From: Turnera subulata
Taxonomy: Eukaryota; Streptophyta; Magnoliopsida; Malpighiales; Passifloraceae
NCBI GenBank assembly: GCA_028386065.3
Contig: JAKUCV010007726.1
Span: 3,751-67,750, forward strand
DNA: 64,000 bases
Reading direction: 5' to 3'
A model generated the notes under the pieces. That model had not been told where the DNA came from. It did not search any database and worked only from the letters and a program-made list of their open reading frames with translations. Position numbers and translations under genes: made by a program. Numbering within the stretch: position 1 is the first letter of the stretch; every line of letters begins with the position of its first letter. This document shows positions 54,698-64,000 of this stretch, one piece after another.

Positions 54698-55972
54698 CTA
54701 GTAAGTAAATATAGCCCGAAGTGAATCTCCTACTGTCTTGGCATCCAGAAAATCAGAATTAAAATACCCAATGATCTCTAACGATTCTGATCTCCTGTAT
54801 GTGAGGATGTAATCCTTTGTCCTCTGCAAATATTGCATAACCTGTTTGGCTGCTATCCAATGATCCATTCCTGGGTTACTAAGATATCTGCCTAATATCC
54901 CAACACTGAACGCAATATGCAGATGCGTGCAAACTTGAGCATACATTAGACTTCCTATTGCTGAAGTATAAGGAATCTTTTCCATCTCCTTTATCTGAAA
55001 CTCATTCTTGGGGCACTGGTTGGGACTAAACTTGTCTCCTTTAGCAACAGGGGTATCTCCTAGTTTACAATCCTTTAGTCCAAACCTGCTAAGAACCTTA
55101 TCGATATAACTCTTTTGTGACAACCCAAGGATGCCTTGAGAACGATCTCGATGTGTCTGAATCCCTAATACAAAAGAGGCGTTACCAAGATCTTTCAATT
55201 TAAAATGCTTAGTTAGAAATTTCTTGGTGTCGTGAAGTAAGCCTATATCGTTGCTAGCAAGTAATATGTCATCGACATATAAAACTAGGAAAATAAATTT
55301 ACTCCCACTGAACTTTTGGTATATGCAATCATCAACTGCATTCATGTCAAAACCAAACGAGATGATAATTTGATGAAATTTATGATACCATTGACGGGAA
55401 GCTTGTTTAAGCCCATAGATGGATTTCTTTAATTTGCAAACTATTTTATTTGGGTCTCCTGATACAAAATTTTCTGGTTGCACCATATAAATTATCTCAT
55501 CAATGTCACCATTGAGAAACACAGTCTTTACATCCATCTGATGTAGCTCAAGGTCAAAATGAGCCACAAGTGCCATTATAACTCTAAAAGAGTCTTTCGA
55601 TGAAACTGGAGAGAAAGTCTCTTTATAGTCAATGCCTTCCTTTTGAGTGAAGCCCTTTGCAACAAGACGAGCCTTATATCTTTCGACATTGCCTTTTGAA
55701 TCCCTCTTGATTTTAAATATCCATTTACAACCAACAGGTTTTGCACCTTCAGACAACTCAACAAGATCCCAAACATCATTGTCTTTCATAGACTTCATCT
55801 CTTCATTCATGGCATTAATCCACTTTTGAGAGTTAGAACTTTGTATGACTTGATGGAAGTTGATAGGATCATCTTCCATCAAACCTACATTATCCTCATG
55901 TTCTTGGAGAAAGATAATATAATCATCTGAAATTGCACTCCTCCTATCTCTAGTAGATCTCTTTAGTGGCAC
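54698..55972 (-). CDS. Copia-2 reverse transcriptase
   Basis: A 424-codon open frame. After RSTRDRRSAISDDYIIFLQE come WINAMNEEMKSMKDNDVWDL, GCKWIFKIKRDSKGNVERYK, ARLVAKGFTQKEGIDYKETF, LHQMDVKTVFLNGDIDEIIY and KKSIYGLKQASRQWYHKFHQ. The catalytic LVLYVDDILLASND is intact. It continues through SYIDKVLSRFGLKDCKLGDT and SAIGSLMYAQVCTHLHIAFS into the start of RNase H (LEIIGYFNSDFLDAKTVGDS). RT copies element RNA to DNA. It is the longest intact Pol segment here, but the polyprotein is broken on both sides. Confidence 0.9.
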   Translation of the reverse strand: MPLKRSTRDRRSAISDDYIIFLQEHEDNVGLMEDDPINFHQVIQSSNSQKWINAMNEEMKSMKDNDVWDLVELSEGAKPVGCKWIFKIKRDSKGNVERYKARLVAKGFTQKEGIDYKETFSPVSSKDSFRVIMALVAHFDLELHQMDVKTVFLNGDIDEIIYMVQPENFVSGDPNKIVCKLKKSIYGLKQASRQWYHKFHQIIISFGFDMNAVDDCIYQKFSGSKFIFLVLYVDDILLASNDIGLLHDTKKFLTKHFKLKDLGNASFVLGIQTHRDRSQGILGLSQKSYIDKVLSRFGLKDCKLGDTPVAKGDKFSPNQCPKNEFQIKEMEKIPYTSAIGSLMYAQVCTHLHIAFSVGILGRYLSNPGMDHWIAAKQVMQYLQRTKDYILTYRRSESLEIIGYFNSDFLDAKTVGDSLRAIFTY

Positions 55973-56275
55973 TTATTCTTGAGGTTGTTGACTTTGATCC
56001 ACATGAATAGTCTCTTGACTTTGAAGAGGGACTCCCACAATGTTATCTTGAATAACATCACTGATAGGAAGCTAATCATTGTCTATAAAAACCGTAGGAA
56101 GAGAAATAAATTCCTCTTCAAAGACAATGTCCCTTACCCTATCTTCCCCCCCAAACTCAACTTCCTCAAAAAAATTTCGCATTGCCCGTCTCAAACATTG
56201 TTCGATTTGTGGGATCATAAAATTTGTAACCCTTTGAATACTCAGAGTAACCAACAAAGTAGCAGGTGATTATCC

Positions 56276-57813
56276 TTGAATCTAACTTCTTTTCATTTGG
56301 CCTATATGGCCGTGCCTCAGCTGGACAACCCTATATGTGTAGATGCCTAATACAAGGCTTCTTCCCTGTCCATAATTCATAAGGAGTTTTAGCTACTACT
56401 TTAGTTGGAACCCTGTTAAGAATATAAGCTACGGTCTTTAGTGCTTCTCCCCAGAGGAATTCTGGTAAGGTAGAATGACTAATCATACTTCTTACCATAT
56501 CCTTAAGTGTCCGGTTTCGTCTCTCAGAAACACCATTCATACTAGGTGTACTAGGTATTGTGTATTGAGGGACTATACTGCATTCCTCTAGGAATTTAGC
56601 AAAAGGACCTGGACGTTGTTCACCTGATCCATCATATCTACCGTAGTCATGGTTGTTAAAAACTCGTTTTTACTCGTAAAAACGTCCGTTTTTATGATCC
56701 TAGGGTAGCATTTCGAGTTGACTCGCATACAAACTCGAAATCTAGTCAAACTCGCGAGTCAACTCGTTAAACTCGTCGAGTTTGACCGAGTTTACTCAGT
56801 GGGTTAAAAACAAAGAAAAAACTGAAATTGGATTTGGGATGGGTACTAGTCTCGTCACTTTCGTGGTCTCGTGGAAAAGAATCTATCTAAAGGAGTGAAT
56901 TTTGGGGGTAAGAAGTGATGGAAACCTAAACCTGGTAGGAGGGAGTGAGGAGGAATTGAGGGCGAGGGGTTCCAATCTCTGCCGGTCAGCATACCACACA
57001 CACTTCTCTTCATCTCTCCTGTTAAATACTACCCTTTTTTTTATCCACCCATTAAATACTACTAATACGGTGTTTGGGAAACTACCTAGGCAAATTAAAA
57101 AAAAAAAAGATAATACACAAGAATTTGAGCATTAACTCCTGGAATTTAGATTTTTATTACTATTATAATAATATGGTTTTCCCTATCTTGTGTCTAGGGA
57201 TACATGATAGAAGAACCTTAAAAATATTTGTTAAAGAAAAATTATTCAAATAAATCATAAATTTAGATTAGTGTCTATATTTAAGTTGAATTTGGAGGAG
57301 AACAAATATTTTTGGGATAAATTTTATTAATTGATCCATTTTTAAATTCAATTAATATTAATAATTAAATTTTGTGAACTCTTACGATTCTACATTATGT
57401 TTTTATGTTACGTTTTTTACTAGACCATTTCGAGTTTACATAAAAACTCGTTTTTAATAACCTTGACCGTAGTATTCACCACCACGATCAGATCTGACAA
57501 CTTTAATTCTTTTGCCAAGTTGATTTTCAACTTCAGCCTTATATGCCTTAAAAACGTCCAGAGGTTGAGACTTCTCATGAATCAAATATAGATAGCCATA
57601 GCGTGAATAATCATCTATAAAAGTGATAAAATATTGTTGACCATTCCAAGAAGTCGTAGGGAATGATCCACATATATCTGTATGAATAAGGTCTAAGACG
57701 TCATTACTCCGATTGGCACCTTTTTTCCTTATGTTTGTCTGTTTCCCTTTAATACAATCAATACAAACTTGAAAGTTTGTAAAATCAAGGGAATCAAGGA
57801 TCCCATCCACCAC
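56276..57813 (-). pseudogene. Copia-2 integrase, split by a hAT-like element
   Basis: N-terminal part 57,474-57,813: DVLDLIHTDICGSFPTTSWN (first Asp), FITFIDDYSRYGYLYLIHEK and KRIKVVRSDRGGEYYG (second Asp). The insert at 56,648-57,465 interrupts exactly here. C-terminal part 56,276-56,639: [20 protein letters not shown] (catalytic Glu), [20 protein letters not shown] and [18 protein letters not shown]. All three catalytic residues are present but on separated pieces. Confidence 0.88.
56648..57465. mobile_element. hAT-like MITE (8-bp TSD)
   Basis: 818 bp. Left end CATGGTTGTTAAAAACTCG; right end, read inward on the other strand, CAAGGTTATTAAAAACGAG. These are imperfect inverted ends. An 8-bp duplication ACCGTAGT flanks it (56,640-56,647 and 57,466-57,473), as expected of hAT transposons. 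The AT-rich interior has several ACTCG repeats near the left end and no transposase. Confidence 0.82.
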
Positions 57814-57820
57814 AAGCCTC

Positions 57821-58429
57821 TCAATTTCTCTGTTTAGAGATATGACCTAAACACTTATGCCATAATGTGGCCGAATCCTCATCAGTTAATTTTCGCTTTA
57901 TACCTTGTGTACTAGTATGCAAGGTTTCATTATATGAAGCAATAGTATCCAATAAATATAGGTTGTCATTCACAGATAGCGAACCAGTACCAACAAGATT
58001 TGAATTATGAAAAAGACTAAATTTATTATTTCCAAATGAACAAGAATAACCATATTTGTTCAAAACGGAAATAGAAACCAAATTCTATCTAAAAGATGGT
58101 ACCACATAAGTCTCTTCCAAATCCAAGTAAAAACCAGTCCGCAATAACAACCTAAAGGTTCCTATTGCTTCAACCGCAACTGACTTTCCATCGCCCATAA
58201 AGATGTATCTTTCAGCATCACTAGGCTTTCGGCTCATCAGAAAACCCTGCATAGACACACTTATGTGAGTAGTAGCACCAGAATCTATCCACCAAGTATG
58301 TCTAGGTACAGAAGTTAAATTAACTTCAGAACAAACCAAAGTGAGAAGTTCACCTTTCCTTACACGCCAGGTGGCGTATATGGGACAATCTTTCTTCATA
58401 TGTCCACCCTTTTTGCAAAAAAAAAACAA
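57821..58429 (-). pseudogene. Copia-2 pre-integrase domain, protease and zinc knuckle
   Basis: 58,085-58,429: zinc knuckle CKKGGHMKKDC, then the protease core TWWIDSGATTHISVSMQGFL with its catalytic Asp, and YIFMGDGKSVAVEAIGTFRL. 57,821-58,081: pre-integrase region VSISVLNKYGYSCSFGNNKF and ATLWHKCLGHISKQR. A stop at about 58,083 divides the two. The protease would cleave Gag-Pol; the core looks intact. Confidence 0.87.
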
Positions 58430-59175
58430 GTGGAGTCCGAAGCTTGTTTCTTTTGCACTTTCCTTTGTGGTGTCCCAACTGCAGCTTCCTTAATTCTTTT
58501 CCTCTTCTTGTCCTTGGAGGAAGTTTCTAAGTGAGCAGATTCTAGTTGCTCATCCTTAATTCTATCCTCTTCTTACACACAGTGAGCAAAGAGCTCATTA
58601 AGAGTCCATGATTCCTTAAAAGTGTTATAGCTCACTTTAAAATGACTGTATTGTGCAAGAAGAGATATGAGAACCAGATGCGCGAGCAAGTCCTCAGACA
58701 TCTCTAACTTTAGTGCCTTTAGTTTTGAGGTAACATTTTACATCTCCATGATGTACTCCCTTATGTTCCTTTTTTCTTTATATTTCATTGAAACAAGTTT
58801 AGACAGTAGTGAACTTGTTTCAGCCTTAATGCTTTTGGCAAAGCACTTTTCAAGTTCTTCAAGGAACATTTTGGCGTCATCCTCATCAGACATATCGCCC
58901 CTGAAGGTTTCTGGAATTGCACACTTTATGATCATCAGACTCATGCGATTAGAACGTTCCCACCTCTCAAATTCCCTTTTAGCCTCTTTGGAACTTTTCT
59001 CCGTAAGAGGAGTGGGTCGTTCTTTCCTTAATGTAAGGTCTAGATCCATGCAACCGAGAACAATCATAACGTTCTCTTTCCAGGCTTTAAAGTTTGTGCC
59101 ATTCAGTATCGGGATGGAATTGATGTTTGCAGATATCTCAGAAGCAGATTTAACTAAACAGAGAACATAAAACAA
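58430..59175 (-). pseudogene. Copia-2 Gag
   Basis: 58,738-59,175 encodes INSIPILNGTNFKAWKENVM, DLDLTLRKERPTPLTEKSSK, WERSNRMSLMIIKCAIPETF and SSLLSKLVSMKYKEKRNIRE, a UBN2-type copia Gag. A stop at about 58,737 breaks the frame. The C-terminal part up to the zinc knuckle is recognisable only as Lys-rich fragments. The true start codon is unclear; the first Met of the open frame is at 59,175. Confidence 0.83.
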
Positions 59176-60435
59176 AAATTCAGCTCATAATTAAATAAAA
59201 TTCCATAAGCAAAACATAATAATTAAATTCAGAAATGTGGTGGGCCCCAACAAGACACCTAGCACAACATTGATATTTTAGTCTTTGGACTGAAAATATC
59301 AACTTGTAAGTAGTACTCTCAACGTAGTAATCAAATATTGACAATCAGACCTGTCAAATAATAAGTCTTTCTTTGGACCGACTTATTATCCACATGGAAT
59401 ACCTTATAATCATCGCATATTTATCACCACAAGTGTATGTATAATTTGGCCAAATAGTAATCCTCCTTTGGGCTGATTTACTATTCGCATAAATAATACA
59501 TACACACATCTTATATTTTAAAATAAATTAATCTATACAAGAGAGGTTACTTTGGTAACATGTAGTTTCAATTAATCTACTAAAATACTCGACATCTCAA
59601 AATAATATAATACTAAATATTAAATTTAATATCACAGAATATATTTTGCAAGAATGTAGTCCTTTTGGGCAAATTAAAAATAATCTGAACACAAGGACCA
59701 TACTATACATCTATCATGTAAGGACTGAAATGATAATAATCAAAAATATAGGGACCAAAGAGAAATCTATTGCATAAATCACTCACTGTATGCGATTTGA
59801 ACCTTCTGCAGCAAATTCAAAATTCCCAACTGAATGGTGGCGCATGTCCCACCACAAACGAGTTGATTGAAACAGTAGCATACAGATAAATATATTGTAA
59901 AAACAATAAAATTAAATCACATGCCCAAATATGTTGATAAAAAACAACCAACCAGTACAATTATCAGGTATGTGAGACAAGCCATACCCACCGATTCCAA
60001 GCATAACAAAAGGCAATATAAACTATGCAAAAGAAAAACAATTGCATGCCAAGATTTCAAAGAAAATTGAAACCACTCAAGCCAAGATCGAAAGAATTTT
60101 CTTATAAGCCACAGTAAATAATTGGCATGTTAACGCACATAATCCAAACCACGAATAATTGGCATAAAGCGAATACTGGTTGTCGAAACTGAATCAATCA
60201 TTCATGCGACAATTTTTTTTTTAATTAATCGACATGTCAAGAAATCACGTGATGATATGCGTCAAGCCAATTTTGCACCGATTCCAGAGTAGTGGTACGG
60301 CATCGATTCACATAATAACAATAAAATATGTAAATCAAGAATCAATCACACCTTAATCGATTTGACGAAAATAAATTAGCCTCATACCACAAAACTTCAA
60401 TCAATCATATTGACATCTAATAATTTAATCAAGTA
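59176..60435 (-). other. Copia-2 long leader
   Basis: About 1.26 kb of AT-rich noncoding sequence between Gag and the PBS. No ORF, TIR or second element was recognised in it. Repeated phrases such as TTTGG-CTGA-TTACTATTC and AATAATAAG occur near 59,280-59,500. Copia leaders are usually much shorter. Confidence 0.6.
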
Positions 60436-60448
60436 GGCTCCGCTACCA
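60436..60448 (-). promoter_or_regulatory. Copia-2 primer-binding site (initiator-Met-like)
   Basis: Plus-strand GGCTCCGCTACCA compared with the initiator tRNA-Met 3' end GGCTCTGATACCA: three differences. It lies two bases from the 5' LTR. Confidence 0.72.
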
Positions 60449-60450
60449 CT

Positions 60451-60871
60451 TGTTAGAATAAATTACCTTGATAAATTTTTAGACAATCAAGAATAATAAT
60501 CAAGTATAGCAAGGCATACCTGAATCCATGATGAACAGACTTGAACAATGACTTGAGAGGATTAGGAGCTTCCAAGATTTGGTTTCAACGCCTTATGTGT
60601 TTTTTTTCTATGATGGAGTAGAGAAAACTGACGCAGGAATAATCTTGGGGACCACAACCCTATATGTTATTCTTTATATACTAGTTCAACTAGGATTCCT
60701 ATAAAATCATAATTGACTAGTATTAGGTTTCTACACATAATTAGAGTGCATGCCAAAATAGATGTTTCAAAGTGCAAAAATAGATCACTTAGTGGCCTAT
60801 TAAAATAAGACAATTTATAATATAATTGTTATTAATAATATAAACCCATTAAATAATAAATATATCCAACA
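60451..60871 (-). mobile_element. Copia-2 5' LTR
   Basis: 421 bp. Minus-strand TATATAAAG at 60,672-60,680. The two LTRs differ at only scattered positions by eye, so the insertion is relatively recent. Confidence 0.92.
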
Positions 60872-61183
60872 GTTTATTCTTAACTGTAGCTGCAAGTTTA
60901 GAAAGCAACTTAGCATTCTTTCTGTGTGAAATATAGGGAAGGTGACTCTTCATCAATGAACGAAAATGTCATGGACATAATTCGTCGCTCTAGTCATATG
61001 TGTCATGTCAGAGTACACTGGCACGTTAAGGACAACTACAAGGATTATTGAAGGGTGAAGCTTACCATTTCTAACCATAATTTCTGGAGGAATTACTCAG
61101 ACTAGAATGTTCTGGTGCAACATCTTGCCTTTAGATAAAATTCAACTACAAACAACTTCAATAACACAATCCTCCCACTTTTG

Positions 61184-61440
61184 GTTTTTTTTTTTTTTTG
61201 ATAAATCAACTAGTTTTTATTAATGAAATTTTAATACATGATGGAGGAAGAAGCTGAAAACTAAGAAAATAACAAGAAGATGAAGACTTCCTAGCATAAG
61301 GAGCCAACAAAACATAAATAAGATGAAATAAAAAAGAAAAGGAGAGGGATCATGAGGGAATCACTGTAGAGATAGACAACTCAGAAACCACCCAAGCATG
61401 AGAGGAGAAATGATGAAAATAACCCTTCTAAGAAGTAATT
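61184..61440 (-). mobile_element. Possible 5'-truncated LINE tail
   Basis: A run of about 16 T (61,184-61,200) is followed by GATAAATCAACTAGTTTTTA and TTAATGAAATTTTAATACAT. Read on the minus strand this is a 3' UTR ending in poly-A, in the style of the LINE tail at 37,600. No TSD or ORF2 sequence could be fixed; the right end is uncertain. Confidence 0.4.
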
Positions 61441-62795
61441 TCGTAGAAGCTTGAGGGGAGCATTTAGGGAGTTGATGAAGTTTGCTTCAATACAGTGAGA
61501 TCAGATAACAGTTAGTCTTTTGAAAAAAGCCTAAATTTTCTCCAACTTTCCTCATGGAATCGACTTCACTCGAGATTTGATCTTCTGCATACACATAGGG
61601 CTTTGAGACTTCACAGTATTTTTTAGAGTCACTGTCTTTTTGACTTTTCTTTTTTCTTTACTTATTTTTGGCTGATTGATTATAACTTTTGAGAGAGGGA
61701 ACAGGGTGGGGAAGGAGGTGTGTTTCTTTTTCGCTCTTTTTTTTAGACGGGTCCAATTTTAGTTTTGCTGCTGTTTACTTTTCTTATTCTAATTTTTTTC
61801 CCTCAATTCTTGGAGTACGCTGAAGCCTGGAGGCTTAAGAAATGCATCTTTACTGAAACTTTGAAAAACTTAAGTCATGTGCTATCAAACAATTATTCTA
61901 AACTGGCATGGACTCTTGACTTGAACAAAAAGGTGATTAAAACAATGTTTCTCTTAAGTCATTGTCTCATAAATTTAATTCATTAATGTTGCAGACGAGG
62001 TTGCACTATTTTGGGATTCAGTACTGTAACACTAAGTTAATATATATATTTTGTAGGAAAAAATTTAGGCTGAGGAGAGGGGAGGCTCCCCCAGTTCAGA
62101 GCCAAGGCAAACTACCGGGCTCAGCGAGCGCTTACAGTGGTATTTACAACTAATATATTTTAGTGATTAGGAGTGTGCAATGCCTTCCAGTGATTCATTT
62201 TAGAGTGGGTTGGAATAAAAAAGAAAGTTGGTGTAGGGAGAACTGATTATGTTATTTGCTCACTAACCCGTCGAATAAACTACTCCCACATTCATGTCGT
62301 TTCCTTTTAATTCGTCGGTTTTGGTTTTTTGGGCAACATGATACGGATAATCGCATCTGTAGCTGAACTGTAATAGAATAAGAAGGGAAAAGGAGAATCC
62401 TGGACTCAAGAAGAGCCACAGGCCAAATTGTATTTCTCAATTGATTAAAGATGATTTACAATCAGTTAGCGTGACAATATTTATATTACTGTAAGCCAAC
62501 TCATGACTACAAGTCGTCTGTAAAAGTCTTGATATGACACTACACACGTTATAATACAAAACGGTGTCATATCACAACATGTGATGACTAAATCAGGTGG
62601 GTGGGGTTGGAGCGGAGTCGGTTGGGCACCTGACGGCGTCCACGGGGGCGTGGGTGCAACGACCGCGTTAAAATTATGGCACCAGTTAATCCAAGTTCTA
62701 ATAGTTATTAACGGTGACCACGTCAATTTTGCATTGTATATAATATTATTCAGGAGATTTTACTCATATATTATGTGTAAGATTTTTGGAAAATT
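61441..62795. other. Intergenic sequence, nothing recognised
   Basis: AT-rich noncoding DNA with short ORFs and no domain. The 62-81-codon frames here have no supporting features. Confidence 0.4.
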
Positions 62796-63640
62796 TTTAT
62801 TTGCCGAGGTTAGATAAAATTTAATATTTTTTCTACTTGCCACATATTGATATGATTATTATTGTAGTAGGATAAATATTCTATAGACAATTTTTAACTC
62901 TGATTCATTGTGTTCAACTTCTATCATAAAAATTTCATATGCACGGTTTTTTATTCAATATGATAAATGAATTATCTAAACAAAATTGCGATAATTCTCC
63001 TAAAATTGTGTATAATTACACCTTTATATAAATAATTTTATATCAATAAATTTTCTTCATTTTTTTAAAAGCAATGATATACTTTTCTAAAATTTATATT
63101 ATCTTAAATTTCGTTTCTTAAGCCTTTTTCTGTGTATAAATTTTATATATTTTAATCAATCAGTTTTTCAAAAATTTTTTATGAGTAATGATATGCTTTT
63201 CTAATATTTATGTTGTTTTATATTTTTTGAAGTTTTTTTTTATTTTTTATGTGTAAATTCTCTATATTTTAAGATAACATAATATTTTTCTCAAGATTTT
63301 AGAAATTCTTTATATGCCGAAGTTAGATAAAATTAAACTTTATTTTTACTTTCCACCTATTGATATGATTATTATTTTATAATGATAAATATTCTATAGA
63401 AAATATTTTATATCTAATTTGAGACATTCAATTTTTATCATAAAATTTCATATGGATTTTTTTTATTCAATATGATAAATGAATTCTAAAAAAAATAATA
63501 ATTCTCTTACAATTGTGAATTCTCAAAAAAATTTACAATAATTCTCTTATAATTGTGTGTAATTATACCTTTTTATAAATAATTTTATATCAATTAATTT
63601 TCTTTATTTTTTATGGGCAATGGCATGCTTTTCTAAAATT
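62796..63640. repeat. Degenerate tandem duplication, period about 514 bp
   Basis: TGCCGAGGTTAGATAAAATT (about 62,802) recurs as TGCCGAAGTTAGATAAAATT (about 63,316). It is followed in both copies by TATTGATATGATTATTATT, GATAAATATTCTATAGA, ATCATAAAA-TTTCATATG and TATTCAATATGATAAATGAA. The segment AATGATAT-CTTTTCTAA occurs three times (about 63,075; 63,186; 63,618). Very AT-rich; no coding potential. Confidence 0.75.
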
Positions 63641-63829
63641 TTTAGATTGTTACCGTATGTGTGTCTTAAACACATTTGAAAATAATACCTAACTAAGTAT
63701 TTCACACGCACCATTTTGAATTTTTTTTAAGTTATTGAAAAGATGTCTAACTTTGGTTTTTCTAACTTTAATCTGATTTTTTTTTCTCTACACTGCACAT
63801 CAATAAATCGGCATCGTGATGTATAGTTG

Positions 63830-64000
63830 ACCAAAGGGTGGGTTGACCGCGCCTAGGCCGAAAACGGTGTCGTTTTGCACCCGGCCGGTTTTGCCCTAGC
63901 CCTTTCGTTTTCTTTTTTCCTCTTTTACTCCTTCCCTCTTTTATTCTTTTCTGTTTTTCGCCGCATCCGCACTCTCTTTCTCTCTCGCTTCTTCTCGCCG
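63830..64000 (+). promoter_or_regulatory. Possible promoter/leader of a gene beyond the right edge
   Basis: After kilobases of AT-rich DNA, composition changes. The palindromic AAAACGGTGTCGTTTT (about 63,861-63,876) and a GC-rich stretch are followed by a CT-rich tract (CTTTTTTCCTCTTTTACTCC; CTCTCTTTCTCTCTCGCTTC) like a plant 5' UTR. No ATG or ORF is visible before the window ends. Confidence 0.3.

Larger units (their letters stand above)
53482..60871 (-). mobile_element. Copia-2 element
   Basis: 7.39 kb between LTRs at 53,482-53,900 and 60,451-60,871, both TGTTAGAATAAAT to ATATCCAACA, flanked by GTTTA (53,477-53,481 and 60,872-60,876). PBS at 60,436-60,448, polypurine tract AAATGGGAGAT next to the 3' LTR. 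Domain order on the minus strand is gag, zinc knuckle, protease, integrase (with a hAT-like insert), RT, RNase H, as in Ty1/copia. A 3' noncoding region occupies 53,901-54,276. An unusually long leader of about 1.27 kb precedes gag. It inserted in an exon of the COBL pseudogene. Confidence 0.93.
36221..61140 (+). pseudogene. COBRA-like pseudogene split by two copia insertions
   Basis: Exon pieces on the plus strand follow COBRA order. (1) 36,320-36,512 plus 52,931-52,985: GRLGWSWTNKEFI, then EEYTPFKYQKPYSCVP and IIADLMP, continuing across Copia-1 to FENCCYGG (COBRA: LGWTWAKKEVIW ... NCCKGG). (2) 53,030-53,163: VN-TLLAPGPGYTC and GQRRIAQ before a GT donor. (3) 53,400-53,481 continued at 60,872: the YNFMC..RHP region of the CCVS domain. 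(4) To about 61,140: SSHMCHVRVHWHVKDNYKDY, a stop, then RVKLTISNHNF. Many stops and shifts. Each copia element inserted in an exon (TSDs GATGC and GTTTA). Exon 1 and the C-terminus were not found. Confidence 0.8.

Noticed and set aside
62481..62817. Overlapping 81- and 78-codon ORFs on opposite strands
   Set aside because: No domain, no homologous copy in the window, and no promoter or splice signals that would support either.
1..64000. CRISPR arrays, bacterial operons or a prokaryotic defence system
   Set aside because: Sequence content is that of a plant repeat nest; no regularly spaced palindromic repeats with unique spacers and no bacterial genes were seen.

Overview
The window looks like nuclear DNA of a flowering plant. 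It is a gene-poor stretch built almost entirely of transposable elements inserted into one another. Plant-type signatures include Tat-lineage Ty3/gypsy elements with two RNase H domains and an antisense DUF7745-like ORF, Ty1/copia elements, a plant L1-like LINE with an RRM-containing ORF1, long Del/Tekay-like solo LTRs, Mutator-like and hAT-like non-autonomous DNA elements, and a Cassandra-type 5S rRNA-derived fragment. The only host gene sequence I could recognise is two broken COBRA-like (COBL, closest by eye to COBL4/IRX6) gene copies lying head to head.

Layout, 1-31,095. Nearly all of this is one nest. The outer element is a Tat element on the minus strand (Tat-2; 5' LTR 29,543-31,095, gag-pol 29,060-24,131, plus-strand antisense ORF 22,689-23,957). 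Its 3' noncoding part is a degenerate minisatellite. Two elements inserted into that minisatellite. One is a second Tat copy (Tat-1; LTR 7,301-8,829, gag-pol 6,898-1,905, antisense ORF remnant 1,091-1,687). The other is a different Ty3/gypsy element, C (9,281-21,244, TSD TCCCT). Element C has lost RT, RNase H and most of integrase. Its gag is split by a solo LTR (X, 12,488-15,380, TSD CCAAC), which in turn carries a Mutator-like element (12,839-14,211, 10-bp TSD). Its leader holds a Del-like solo LTR (16,916-19,958, TSD ATAAT). A second copy of LTR X runs off the left edge.

Layout, 31,096-36,512. A spliced 'putative gypsy-type transposon' gene fragment with a coiled coil carries a Cassandra/5S fragment. 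It is followed by an internally deleted COBL pseudogene (minus strand), a second Mutator-like element (34,156-36,142, 10-bp TSD) and the start of a plus-strand COBL pseudogene.

Layout, 36,513-64,000. The plus-strand COBL pseudogene was hit in its exons by two copia elements. Copia-1 (36,513-52,930, TSD GATGC) contains a nearly full-length LINE (about 37,602-43,633, 14-bp TSD) and a 4.65-kb Del-like solo LTR (43,846-48,497, TSD GTCAG). Copia-2 (53,482-60,871, TSD GTTTA) carries a hAT-like element in its integrase (56,648-57,465, 8-bp TSD). The right end is AT-rich, with a poly-T LINE-like tail, a degenerate tandem duplication of about 514 bp, and a final CT-rich stretch that may lead into a gene beyond the edge.

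No element is fully intact. The most interesting signals are: (1) perfect GGCGGTCAT/ATGACCGCC inverted motifs upstream of TATA boxes both in the Tat LTR and before the antisense ORF, suggesting shared control; (2) the lack of a tRNA primer-binding site in Copia-1, replaced by a 12-nt segment exactly complementary to its own LTR; (3) a Tat family with no recognisable protease in either copy; (4) two COBL pseudogenes that serve as the host anchor. All calls come from reading the sequence; no database search was run.
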